Positions 17,858 through 27,080 of a DNA stretch of 64,000 bases are shown piece after piece. Made by a program: the position numbers and the translations under genes. Source of the DNA: Staphylococcus sp. (GTDB lineage Bacteria > Bacteroidota > Bacteroidia > Bacteroidales > Muribaculaceae); NCBI GenBank assembly GCA_023665865.1, contig JAMPDC010000001.1, positions 2,493,659 through 2,557,658 on the forward strand. The letters run 5' to 3'. Positions within the stretch are counted from its first letter, which is position 1. Each line of letters starts with the position of its first letter. The notes under the pieces are model-generated. The model had not been told where the DNA came from and did not search any database. It saw only the letters and a list, made by a program, of their open reading frames with translations.

Positions 17858-19354
17858 CTATGCGAATTTCGACCAGTCGACGTTGCGCATGTCGCCCGAC
17901 GAGAGGAACTCTGTGTGGAACGCAAGCGCTGCGTGGAGAGTATGGGGAGTCTGGCCACCGCGGGTGCTCAGTTTGAGATAGTCACGGAGAAGCTCGCGGT
18001 AGATCGGGTGGGCACAGTTGTTGATGATCTCATGAGCGCGCTCAACCGGGTCGAGACCACGGAGGTCTGCGATGCCCTGGTCGGTCACGATGATGTCGAC
18101 TGAGTGCTCTGTATGGTCAACGTGTGAAACCATCGGGACGATGTTGGAGATCTTGCCCTCCTTGGTGATCGACGGGCATGAGAAGATCGAGATGTAGGCG
18201 TTGCGGGTGAAGTCGCCCGAGCCACCGATGCCGTTCATCATGCGCGTGCCTGTGACGTGGGTGGAGTTGATGTTGCCGAAGATGTCGGCTTCAAGTGCGG
18301 TATTCATTGAGATGACACCGAGTCGGCGGATGACCTCGGGATTGTTGGAGATCTCGGAGGGACGGAGCACGACGTGCTTTTTGAAGAACTCGATATTGTC
18401 GATCACTTCATCCTCGACTTCGTTTGAGACGGTGAGCGAGCAGGTGGAGCCGAATTTGCAGCGGCCCTGCTTCATGAGGTCGATGACTGCGTCCTGGATA
18501 ACTTCGGTGTACATTTCAAACGGGGGGATCTCCTTTGCATCGGCGAGACCGTAGAGCACGGCGTTGGCGACGTTGCCCACACCCGACTGGAGGGGGAGGA
18601 AGCTCTTGGGGATGCCGCCGCGACGGAGCTCCTCGATGAGGAAGCGGCAGACGTTGGCACCGATCTGCTTGGTTGTCTCGTCGAGGGGAGTGAAGGCTTT
18701 GACACCTTCGTAGTGGTCGCTCATGACTACGCCTACAATCTTCTCGGGATCAATCTTGAGCACGGGCGAACCGATGCGGTCGCTGGCCTTGAAGATGGGT
18801 ATCTCGGTGCGGTTGGGGGGATCGAGGGGGAGGTAGATGTCGTGGAGACCGTAGAGGGCATGGCGGAGCTTCTCGTTGAGCTCGATGACAATTTTCTTGG
18901 CCATGCGTGCGATGGTGGGTACGTTGCCCACGCCTGTGCCTACGACCACAGTACCGTCGTCCTGAATGTCGGAAACTTCAATGATGGCAAGGTCGAGGTC
19001 GCCGAAAAATCCGTAGCGGAGTTTCTGGGCGGCTTCCGAAAGATGGAGGTCAAAATAGTGAGCGTCGTGAGAATTGATGCGTTTGCGCAGATCGGGATGG
19101 TTCTGGTAGGGTGTACGCTTCCCAATAGCGTTGGCCCTTGCAAGGATACCGTCACAGTTGTCGCTTGTCGAAGCACCTGTGATGATGTTGATTTTAAATG
19201 GCTTACCTTCGGCGTGAAGCTTCTCAGCCTTTGCTGCGATGGCTTGTGTCACCACTTTCGGCGATCCGGGAGCGGTAAAGCCCGAGAAACCACATTTCGC
19301 GTCGTTGAAGAACAGTTCGGCAGCTTCTTCAGGGGTCAGGATGGGAAATTTCAT
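17858..19354 (-). CDS. Acetyl-CoA hydrolase/succinyl-CoA:acetate-type CoA-transferase
   Basis: The 498-residue protein matches the Cat1/ScpC/AarC branch of class I CoA-transferases: GFSGFTAPGSPKVV at the N-terminus, GVGNVANAVLYGLA near 270, NTALEADIFGNINSTHVTG with a Glu in the position of the catalytic residue, and GSGDFTRNAYISIFSCPS. Such enzymes move CoA between succinate and acetate or propionate, a step in propionate and acetate production by Bacteroidales. The exact pair is not readable. It lies 75 bases after a small membrane-anchored protein; a heptad repeat occupies that gap and no -7 element was found there, so both may share a promoter. Confidence 0.92.
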   Translation of the reverse strand: MKFPILTPEEAAELFFNDAKCGFSGFTAPGSPKVVTQAIAAKAEKLHAEGKPFKINIITGASTSDNCDGILARANAIGKRTPYQNHPDLRKRINSHDAHYFDLHLSEAAQKLRYGFFGDLDLAIIEVSDIQDDGTVVVGTGVGNVPTIARMAKKIVIELNEKLRHALYGLHDIYLPLDPPNRTEIPIFKASDRIGSPVLKIDPEKIVGVVMSDHYEGVKAFTPLDETTKQIGANVCRFLIEELRRGGIPKSFLPLQSGVGNVANAVLYGLADAKEIPPFEMYTEVIQDAVIDLMKQGRCKFGSTCSLTVSNEVEDEVIDNIEFFKKHVVLRPSEISNNPEVIRRLGVISMNTALEADIFGNINSTHVTGTRMMNGIGGSGDFTRNAYISIFSCPSITKEGKISNIVPMVSHVDHTEHSVDIIVTDQGIADLRGLDPVERAHEIINNCAHPIYRELLRDYLKLSTRGGQTPHTLHAALAFHTEFLSSGDMRNVDWSKFA

Positions 19355-19391
19355 AACTTTTTTCTGTTTTTCTTGAGTTGGATTTCTTAAG

Positions 19392-19433
19392 TCGGGAATT
19401 GAGAATCGAGGGTCGAGAATTGAGAGTTATTAA
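19392..19433. repeat. Heptad tandem repeat TYGAGAR, copy 1
   Basis: Six 7-base units, TCGGGAA TTGAGAA TCGAGGG and TCGAGAA TTGAGAG TTATTAA, run up to and across the stop codon (19430-19432) of the minus-strand gene at 19430-19921. The same unit is repeated at 23160-23265 and 31932-31966. Confidence 0.75.
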
Positions 19434-19921
19434 AAATCTGTTTTGAATTTCGGGGTGATGATGGCTGCATCGATGATAGCGCGGCGCCAGCGGGCATAGT
19501 GTTCATCGTCGGTTGCAGTCCGGGCCGGGGAAGAGTCGCGGGGAGTGTCGAGGGTCTCCGGTTCGATGATTTCCATCGGAGTCCCGGCCTGTTCAAGCTG
19601 CTCCGGTGTGGGGATCTGCAATAGTTCGCCGGGGAGGAAGCCGGAGTGGGATGACGGGCGCTCCGCCGGGGTGGCCTCGGCCTTTTTGTGAGTCCGGCGC
19701 GAGGGATTCCGATGCGGCTTGGCCGTGGTGGTCGAGGTGAAAGTACGTGCCAGATCCTGAAGGTTGAATCTTGGTAGAGAGGATGATAGGCTCATGGACG
19801 CTTTGCCGGCAGATGTGTCTTTGTCAGGAACCGCATCTTTTCTTGCCGCGGCTCTCTGCTTCAGAAATTCGTAGAGCGAACCGAGGGCAAGAACAACGAT
19901 AAACGTAATAATTTTTTCCAT
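19430..19921 (-). CDS. Small membrane-anchored protein, unknown
   Basis: From the ATG at 19921 the product has 163 residues; a longer frame from 19978 is rejected because a minus-strand -7 element at 19948-19955 starts transcription inside it. One N-terminal helix (IITFIVVLALGSLYEF) is followed by a long Pro/Ser/Thr-rich, basic stretch without predicted fold, and ends in a helical DDEHYARWRRAIIDAAIITP. The layout resembles a DUF4834-type short Bacteroidales protein, but I am not sure. It is divergent from miaB with overlapping promoters and upstream of the CoA-transferase. Confidence 0.65.
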   Translation of the reverse strand: MEKIITFIVVLALGSLYEFLKQRAAARKDAVPDKDTSAGKASMSLSSSLPRFNLQDLARTFTSTTTAKPHRNPSRRTHKKAEATPAERPSSHSGFLPGELLQIPTPEQLEQAGTPMEIIEPETLDTPRDSSPARTATDDEHYARWRRAIIDAAIITPKFKTDF

Positions 19922-19935
19922 TGCGCGGTTTTTAG

Positions 19936-19943
19936 TAATTTTG
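19936..19943 (+). promoter_or_regulatory. -7 element for miaB, in a palindrome
   Basis: TAATTTTG on the + strand, left half of the palindrome GTAATTTTG-TAAG-CAAAATTAC (19935-19956). The ATG of miaB is 54 bases downstream. Confidence 0.65.
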
Positions 19944-19947
19944 TAAG

Positions 19948-19955
19948 CAAAATTA
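19948..19955 (-). promoter_or_regulatory. -7 element for the gene at 19921, in the same palindrome
   Basis: Minus-strand TAATTTTG, right half of the palindrome at 19935-19956. The two predicted transcription starts cross each other. Confidence 0.65.
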
Positions 19956-19997
19956 CGGAATCTTACCCGTTCCGCCAAAGATTCTACTATATAAATT

Positions 19998-21338
<1,341 letters not shown>

Positions 21339-21366
21339 GTCTCCAAAGAGACAATAAAAGAATTCA

Positions 21367-21420
21367 TTGTACCCGTAATACAGACAGAATACCGGCATTT
21401 TGTCTCAATTACGGGTACAA
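21367..21420 (+). terminator. Hairpin after miaB
   Basis: Arms TTGTACCCGTAAT (21367-21379) and ATTACGGGTACAA (21408-21420) pair perfectly over 13 bp, with an inner AGACA/TGTCT stem (21382-21386 and 21401-21405). Only a weak T-rich tail follows. Confidence 0.6.
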
Positions 21421-21586
21421 ATCTTAATATTTAACACTTTTTTCTGCAATCCGGCGAATATTATTCGTTAACTTAGAGCTCAAAGTAATTCAGTTCATCC
21501 GGAACTGAACGACAATCCGATACACAATACGGTAACAGAAACATTAACAATTAGCCAACAGAACCGCACAGGAGGAACCTTGAATC

Positions 21587-22192
21587 ATGATAGATTTTGA
21601 ATCATTACTGTTCAATATCGACATAGATACCAGACGAATTCCACGTCCAGGGTCGCTTCTTGTTGCGGAGCCGTTCCTAAGAGAGCGCTATTTCCATCAT
21701 GCCGTCATCTGTCTCGTCGACTATGAGCCTCGGGGGACGGCAATGGGGATAGTCCTCAACAACCGCACGAGCTATACGCTTCAGGATCTGCTTCCGGCAG
21801 TGGAGCTCAAGACCCCGGTGCCGATATATTGCGGTGGCCCCCTGTCGTGTGACCGTCTCTATTTCATCCACACACTTGACGAACTGATTCCCAACTCCCG
21901 TCCCATCTGCCCCGGCCTCTATATAGGAGGTGATTTCGAAGCCATGCTTTCGATAGTCAATGCGGGCTATCCGGTCGAGGGCCACATCCGCTTTTTCCTC
22001 GGATATAGCGGATGGGATACGGAACAACTTGATGAAGAACTGCTCAAAAACGTCTGGGCAGTGACCGATATTCCCGGCGTCAATACCCTTCTCTCAGGCG
22101 AGGAAGATGCCTATTGGCACCGGGTAGTGCGCACGATGGGGAGCCCCTACAAGGGATGGCTCTACCATCCGCGCAACCCACACTCAAACTGA
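21587..22192 (+). CDS. YqgE/AlgH family protein (UPF0301)
   Basis: The 201-residue protein shows the family hallmarks: PRPGSLLVAEPFL, FHHAVICLVDYEPRGTAMGIVLNN, the conserved YCGGPLS loop and FFLGYSGWDTEQLDEEL near 140. The molecular function is not established; members are cytoplasmic. Notable here is a strong AGGAGGA at 21570-21576, ten bases before the ATG. Such Shine-Dalgarno sites are uncommon in Bacteroidetes. The gene has no close co-directional neighbour; a miaB hairpin precedes it. Confidence 0.9.
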   Translation: MIDFESLLFNIDIDTRRIPRPGSLLVAEPFLRERYFHHAVICLVDYEPRGTAMGIVLNNRTSYTLQDLLPAVELKTPVPIYCGGPLSCDRLYFIHTLDELIPNSRPICPGLYIGGDFEAMLSIVNAGYPVEGHIRFFLGYSGWDTEQLDEELLKNVWAVTDIPGVNTLLSGEEDAYWHRVVRTMGSPYKGWLYHPRNPHSN

Positions 22193-22304
22193 GATCATCT
22201 TTTTCATTGATTTCCAAAATAGAATCTCTCCAAATATCTCTTCCGCAAACAACAGTACGCATACACACAATTAATGGTAACATCTGCGATAGATGCAATC
22301 CGCC
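22193..22304. other. Gap before the structured RNA
   Basis: No gene seen. The sequence is A+T-rich; no clear TAnnTTTG element was found in it (TAACATCTG at about 22278 is a near-match one base too long). Confidence 0.4.
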
Positions 22305-22422
22305 GATGGCCCGGGAGCCATTGGGTCTGTTTGCCGAAAGGCCGGACCCTGAATGCAGGAATGTAGCTCCGTTTTATTGTAAATAGTCGTCATCTACCGG
22401 AATCCCCGGGCCATCTTTTTTT
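22305..22422 (+). ncRNA. Candidate structured small RNA with its own terminator
   Basis: GATGGCCCGGG (22305-22315) and CCCGGGCCATC (22405-22415) form a perfect 11-bp closing stem around about 90 bases, followed by seven T. Inside, GGGTC...GACCC closes a hairpin capped by GCC-GAAA-GGC, a GNRA tetraloop; GGAGC (22314-22318) can pair with GCTCC (22366-22370), which competes with the closing stem and offers an alternative fold. Size and form suggest an abundant small RNA or a leader of rpsP. I cannot match it to a family; the SRP RNA loop motif is absent. Bacteroidales 6S-type RNA is one comparison to make. Confidence 0.55.
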
Positions 22423-22507
22423 ACCCTGTCGGGTTAATTAATGTTAAATACTTGTTGCGCAGGAAATATAAAGAAGCCGGGCATTTTGCCATGTGGCGCA
22501 AAATCAG

Positions 22508-22515
22508 TAACTTTG
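22508..22515 (+). promoter_or_regulatory. -7 element for rpsP
   Basis: TAACTTTG followed by CGCCC, 33 bases before the ATG at 22548. It rules out the long frame starting at 22452. Confidence 0.75.
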
Positions 22516-22547
22516 CGCCCGAATTAATCAATACAAATCACAAATTA

Positions 22548-23087
22548 ATGGCAACAAAAATCAGACTGCAACGTCATGGTCGTAAGAACTATGCGTTCTA
22601 TCCCATTGTAATCGCCGATAGCAGGGCACCACGAGATGGTAAATTTATTGAAAGGATAGGTTCTTATAATCCGAACACTAATCCTGCTACAGTAACTTTG
22701 AACTTCGAGCGTGCTTTGTATTGGGTAAATGTTGGCGCACAGCCTACCGACACTGTTCGTACTATCCTCTCAAACGAGGGTGTGCTTCTCATGAAGCACC
22801 TCCAGGGTGGTGTCAAGAAGGGTGCGTTTGACGAAGCTGAGGCTCAGCGTCGTTTCGATGCCTGGAAGGCTCAGAAGCAGCAGACCGTCGACAAACTTCG
22901 TGCTTCTATGGCCGACAAGAAGGAACTCGATGCCAAGGCTCGCTTTGAGGCTGAAGTGGCTAAGAACAAAGCCAAAGCTGAGGAAGTGGCTAAGAAGAAA
23001 GCTGAAGCCGCTGCCGCTGCTGCCGAAGCTGAAGCAGCTGCCGCTCCCGCTGAGGAGGCTGCTGAAGAGGCTCCCGCCGCTGAATAA
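22548..23087 (+). CDS. rpsP: 30S ribosomal protein S16 with long acidic/Ala tail
   Basis: The 179-residue product begins with the S16 fold: [20 protein letters not shown], then [21 protein letters not shown] and the loop [17 protein letters not shown]. The first 80 to 85 residues are the whole of a typical S16. The rest, about 95 residues, is a Lys/Glu/Ala helix ending in an Ala/Glu/Pro-rich tail with no fold of its own visible. Similar extensions are known on Bacteroidetes S16. The gene has its own promoter and a clean terminator, so it is not in the usual rpsP-rimM-trmD operon. Confidence 0.95.
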   Translation: MATKIRLQRHGRKNYAFYPIVIADSRAPRDGKFIERIGSYNPNTNPATVTLNFERALYWVNVGAQPTDTVRTILSNEGVLLMKHLQGGVKKGAFDEAEAQRRFDAWKAQKQQTVDKLRASMADKKELDAKARFEAEVAKNKAKAEEVAKKKAEAAAAAAEAEAAAAPAEEAAEEAPAAE

Positions 23088-23126
23088 GAATCGGCTTATG
23101 TGCAGGCCAGCACCTGCAATGAGAAT

Positions 23127-23158
23127 AACCCATGATCCGAAAGGATTGTGGGTTTTTT
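23127..23158 (+). terminator. Terminator after rpsP
   Basis: AACCCATGATCC-GAAA-GGATTGTGGGTT, a fully paired 12-bp stem (two G-U) with a GAAA loop, followed by six T. Confidence 0.9.
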
Positions 23159-23159
23159 A

Positions 23160-23265
23160 GTCGAGAGTCGTAAGTCGTAAGTCGAGAGTCGAGAGTCGAG
23201 AGTTGGTGGTTGTGTCAAGGCGAAGCCAACTATCAACTCTCGACTTACGACTCTCGACTCTTAAG
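23160..23265. repeat. Heptad tandem repeat, inverted pair, copy 2
   Basis: Seven units of TYGAGAR/TCGTAAG type at 23160-23208 face five complementary units at 23231-23265, so the block can fold on itself. The right half contains the stop codon (23245-23247) and last codons (Ser-Arg-Glu-Ser) of the minus-strand helicase gene. Confidence 0.8.
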
Positions 23266-25326
23266 CCTTTTTGCTATTTTGCGGTGGTGGGTGGAGGAGG
23301 GGGTGTCGCCGATGGTTTCATAAATGTCGGCGAGAAGGGTGTGGAGACTGCAGAGTGAGGGACGCGGATATTCGTCGGTCTCTGTGAGGGCAAGGGCCAC
23401 AAGGCAGCGGTCCATTGCGTTGTGTTCGTCGGACAGTTGGTGGTAGGCGAGCCCCATGCGGACGAGGGCATCGAAGTGGCGGGGTTCCAGCTGGAGCACT
23501 TTTTCAAAATCTACTATGGCGGCCTTGGGATCGCCGATGGTGAGGTAGGCGAGGGCACGGCCATAGAGAGCGCGGGTGTGGTCGGGGGTTAGTGTCAGCG
23601 CCTTATCGTAGTTGGCTATGGCAGGAAGAGGCATGTCGTCCGAGCGGCAGTCGTCGCCGAGCGAGCAGTATTCCGCAGCCATGTCGCTGAAACGCTCTGC
23701 ATCAGCCTTGATTCTGGCTTCGAGTTGGTCTATGCGTTGACGGAGAGTGTCGACCACGGCGAGTTTACGTCGGGCAAGGCGCATGGCCGGGGCGTTGTCG
23801 AGGATGCTGTGGGAGCGGAGTCCTTCGATGAAGAGGTCAAAGGCAGCCGTGAGTTCCCCGCTGTCGGCCTTGGCGAGAGCAGAGTGGTAACACTCGTCGG
23901 CATGTGCTTTGCGCAAAGCATCGTCGATGAGCAGCTCGTCGTTAAACTGACGGCTGAACGCGATGATGGAGGGGTTGACGAAGATGTCGCGGTCGGCCAC
24001 GGTCGAGCGGAGTTTCAATCCTTCGAAGCTGCGGCAGCGCGAGAGGGCTACATAGGTCTGGCCACCGGTGAAGGCGCCATGGCCCATGTCGATGATGACG
24101 TTGTTGAATGTCAGACCCTGGCTTTTGTGGATGGTTAGGGCCCATGCCAGTTTGACGGGGTATTGCGTGAAACTCCCTATCTCTTCTTCAGTGACTTTGT
24201 TGGTCTTCCGGTCGAAATGATAGCGGATGTTTGACCATTTTTCGGGCGTGACGTTGAGTATGGTGCCGTTTTCGAGTCTCACTTCGAGAGTGTCGGCAGT
24301 GAGGGTTTCGATGGTACCGATGGTGCCGTTAACCCATAGCTTTGAGGCGGAGTTTTTGATGAAGACGACCTGGGCGCCTTCCTTGAGCGAGAGTTCGAAG
24401 TCGGTCGGGAGAGAGTTTTCAGGGAAGTCGCCTTTGATCTCTCCCATGAAGGTCACGAGCGGGCGGTCGATGGCTTTGAGGCGGGTCTCGTTTATGTGGT
24501 CGACAATGTCGCGGCGCGATGCGAGAGTCATCGTCGGGGTTGCATCGGGGCCTTCGTCGATCGAATCGAGCTGCGGGCGGGGGATGCAGCGGGTGTTGAG
24601 GCGGTCGATGTCCTCGCGTGCTGTCGAGCCCATGCGTATGCGGTCGAGCAACCCGACAAAGTCCTGTTCAGTCTGGCGGTAGATCTTGCGAAGCTCAATG
24701 GGGATGAGGCGCAGGTGGGCAAAGGCTTTTGCAGAGAAGAAGAAGTGATTGTCGTAGCCCGCGGCACGGAGGATCTCACGCATGTCGGGGGTGACAACCG
24801 GCTCAAGCTGGAAGACATCGCCGACGAGGAGAAGCTGTTTGCCTCCGAAGGGTTCGCGGCGGTTGTCGGTGTAGGTGCGCAGGAGCAGGTCTATGAGGTC
24901 GATCGTGTCGGCGCGCACCATCGAGATCTCGTCGATTATGATGACGTCGAGATTGCGCAGCAGTTTGATGAGCGCGTTGGGATATTTCATCCGTTTCTTG
25001 ATCACCTTGGGGTCGAAGTCGGGATCCTTGGGCGAGAATGGTTTGAAGGGGAGACGGAAGAAGGAGTGGAGGGTGGATCCGCCGACATTGACGGCCGCTA
25101 TGCCGGTCGGGGCGAGGACTACGAACTTCTTGCGGGTGTGGGATGTGATATATCGCAGGAAAGTCGACTTTCCCGTGCCGGCTTTGCCGGTGAGGAAAAT
25201 CGACTGTCGAGTGTGTTGCAACAATTCCCAGGCTTTGATAAACTCCGGGTTGTTGAGGTCAATATTTTCATTTTCTTCCGCGCCTTTACCCTTTGCGGGG
25301 ACGGGCCGTGAAGATTTTTTTGCCAT
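23245..25326 (-). CDS. PIF1-family helicase fused to TPR repeats
   Basis: The 693-residue protein starts with a low-complexity N-terminus, then a superfamily 1B helicase: Walker A LTGKAGTGKSTFLRYI near 42, APTGIAAVNVGGSTLHSFF (motif Ia), IIIDEISMV (Walker B), GDVFQLEPV (motif III) and the C-terminal LTIHKSQGLTFNNVIIDMG and YVALSRCRSFEGL. After about 470 it becomes helical and carries three or more TPR-like repeats (ALTLTPDHTRALYGRALAYL, QLEPRHFDALVRMGLAYHQL). PIF1 enzymes unwind 5' to 3'. The TPR half should bind a partner protein; this fusion is seen in Bacteroidales but its client is unknown. Its last codons are made of heptad repeat. It is the final gene of a likely operon with the porin at 25351. 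Confidence 0.9.
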   Translation of the reverse strand: MAKKSSRPVPAKGKGAEENENIDLNNPEFIKAWELLQHTRQSIFLTGKAGTGKSTFLRYITSHTRKKFVVLAPTGIAAVNVGGSTLHSFFRLPFKPFSPKDPDFDPKVIKKRMKYPNALIKLLRNLDVIIIDEISMVRADTIDLIDLLLRTYTDNRREPFGGKQLLLVGDVFQLEPVVTPDMREILRAAGYDNHFFFSAKAFAHLRLIPIELRKIYRQTEQDFVGLLDRIRMGSTAREDIDRLNTRCIPRPQLDSIDEGPDATPTMTLASRRDIVDHINETRLKAIDRPLVTFMGEIKGDFPENSLPTDFELSLKEGAQVVFIKNSASKLWVNGTIGTIETLTADTLEVRLENGTILNVTPEKWSNIRYHFDRKTNKVTEEEIGSFTQYPVKLAWALTIHKSQGLTFNNVIIDMGHGAFTGGQTYVALSRCRSFEGLKLRSTVADRDIFVNPSIIAFSRQFNDELLIDDALRKAHADECYHSALAKADSGELTAAFDLFIEGLRSHSILDNAPAMRLARRKLAVVDTLRQRIDQLEARIKADAERFSDMAAEYCSLGDDCRSDDMPLPAIANYDKALTLTPDHTRALYGRALAYLTIGDPKAAIVDFEKVLQLEPRHFDALVRMGLAYHQLSDEHNAMDRCLVALALTETDEYPRPSLCSLHTLLADIYETIGDTPSSTHHRKIAKRLKSRES

Positions 25327-25350
25327 TGTTCAGATATTCCGTTGAGGGGG

Positions 25351-27018
25351 TTAGAAACGGAGACCTACGGTGAGGACGATAGAGTTGTTGTTGTCGGTCA
25401 GTTTGGCCGAAGGAGCCATGACGAAGAGGTCCGTATCATTCTCATTGTAGTTGCTGAAAGCGCTGAGTTTGCTTGAGCGGTGACGGTGGACGTAGGCAAG
25501 GTCAGCATAGAAGTTGTGGTAGCGGTAGCCGAGACCACAGGTGATATACTGAGTCTGCTTGTCGAGGGTGTAGGAGGGCTGGGTCTCTGAATAGTCACTG
25601 CCGGCGGTGTACATATAGACGGCGTCGATGGCATTGCCGTTTCGGGTGTAGCCGTCCATAGCTTCGGTTGTGACAGGTGAAGTCTCGTAGACATATCCGG
25701 CACGGATGCTGAACTGGGGGGTGACGCGATATTCGGCACCGAGACGCATGATGTTTGTGGCCTTGTAGTAGGTCTTGATGTCAGCGTTCTCATTGGCGAG
25801 CTCGTTGCCGTCGAAGTCTTTGAGCTTGATGTCGTTTGTGGCTCGATATTCATAATCGGCGCTGATGATTGCACGGCCGCCAATGACACCTGCCGCACCG
25901 ACCATCAGACGCCACGGGGTCCGGCACTTCCAGTCGTAGGTGTAGAGGTAGCCGTCGTCAGTATAGGCATCGCCCTGGATGGGTTCGGTGTAGGAGGGAG
26001 AGTCGTAGCTGTAGGCGAGCTGGCCGCTTCCCTCGTAGGTGAGATTGTAGTAGGTCGGTGTGTGGACGGCAAGACCGATGCGGAATTCGTTGATCGGTTT
26101 GAGGATGACACCGGCCTTGAAGTTGAATCCGCTACCCCACATATGTTTGTAGTTTGCGAGGGTGTAGTCGGCGGAACCGGTGGTGGTGCCTCCGTCAAAG
26201 CCGGCTGTCACATCGGCGTTCTGGATGCTCTCGGAGTAGTAGGCAAACTGCTTGAACTCGATGTCGGTGATGCCAAAGCCGATGCCCCAGTAGACCATGT
26301 TGGATATATTGCCGCCGAAGTTGATCGAATATTCATCGATGTAGCCCTTCTCCTCCATCTCTGTCGACGCGAAAGCCGACGATTTGTCGTAGTTGTAGAG
26401 GCCGGAGTAGATGCTTGAGTTAGCGGAGACGGGGTTGATCGCCGCACCGGTGTACATCAGTGTGCTCAACCATTGTGCGCGGCTGTCCCAATAGGGGTTG
26501 TATTGGTTGTAGTCGGTGGTGTGCATTGTCGATGGCTCGATACCGTCGACGGTTGTGAAGTCGGCGACAAGATTTGTGAGCGATGTGTTGATGTTTCCGT
26601 AGGCTCCTTTGTAGCGACGGTCAAACGATGCTACTCTCGAATAGCTTGCGCCCCAGTTGAAGAAGGGCATGACGGAGTTTGAACCGAGGTTTACGGTGCC
26701 GATGTAGCCGAAGTTGTTGCAGGCGACTTTAGTGTGGTTGACGGTAGAAGCGCCTTGTCCGCCAAGAAACTTGGTGGAGTTCATCGAGATATCGAGGGTG
26801 GCGGTGATGTCGCTGCTTCGGTAGACACCGATACCGCCGGGGTTCTGGTTGAGGGTGGAGATATCACCACCGAGTGCGGTGAAGGCGCCACCCATCGACA
26901 TGAAGCGTGCTGAGCCGCGGAGGTCGTTTTGCGAGAGCGAGTATGCGTCAAACGCAGACTGGGCCAGGATGGTCGAGGGGGCGGCCAGAAGCATCCCAAG
27001 TAAGAGTGTTTTGTTCAT
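25351..27018 (-). CDS. FadL/OmpP1-like outer-membrane protein
   Basis: The 555-residue protein has a signal peptide (LLLGMLLAAPSTILAQ), then the N-terminal motif GSARFMSMGGAFTALGGDIS and NQNPGGIGVYR that marks the FadL/OmpP1/TodX transport family. The rest is rich in aromatic beta-strand patterns (YEYRATNDIKL, AGYVYETSPV) and ends in VLTVGLRF, with the C-terminal Phe typical of an outer-membrane barrel. These proteins admit hydrophobic compounds; no substrate can be stated. It lies between the helicase (24 bases after) and the low-complexity gene (62 bases before) on the same strand. Confidence 0.85.
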   Translation of the reverse strand: MNKTLLLGMLLAAPSTILAQSAFDAYSLSQNDLRGSARFMSMGGAFTALGGDISTLNQNPGGIGVYRSSDITATLDISMNSTKFLGGQGASTVNHTKVACNNFGYIGTVNLGSNSVMPFFNWGASYSRVASFDRRYKGAYGNINTSLTNLVADFTTVDGIEPSTMHTTDYNQYNPYWDSRAQWLSTLMYTGAAINPVSANSSIYSGLYNYDKSSAFASTEMEEKGYIDEYSINFGGNISNMVYWGIGFGITDIEFKQFAYYSESIQNADVTAGFDGGTTTGSADYTLANYKHMWGSGFNFKAGVILKPINEFRIGLAVHTPTYYNLTYEGSGQLAYSYDSPSYTEPIQGDAYTDDGYLYTYDWKCRTPWRLMVGAAGVIGGRAIISADYEYRATNDIKLKDFDGNELANENADIKTYYKATNIMRLGAEYRVTPQFSIRAGYVYETSPVTTEAMDGYTRNGNAIDAVYMYTAGSDYSETQPSYTLDKQTQYITCGLGYRYHNFYADLAYVHRHRSSKLSAFSNYNENDTDLFVMAPSAKLTDNNNSIVLTVGLRF

Positions 27019-27080
27019 AAGCTGAAGTTTGTGAGTTGTTTAGATGACTTATGAGTGTGTAGATATAGTTGTCAAACGGG

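Noticed and set aside
22305..22422. Identification as signal recognition particle RNA
   Set aside because: The conserved SRP loop pattern (GGAA tetraloop with the AGCAG asymmetric loop) is absent, although a GNRA hairpin is present.
23160..23265. CRISPR-like array
   Set aside because: Units are seven bases long with no spacers and no cas genes; it is a tandem heptad repeat.
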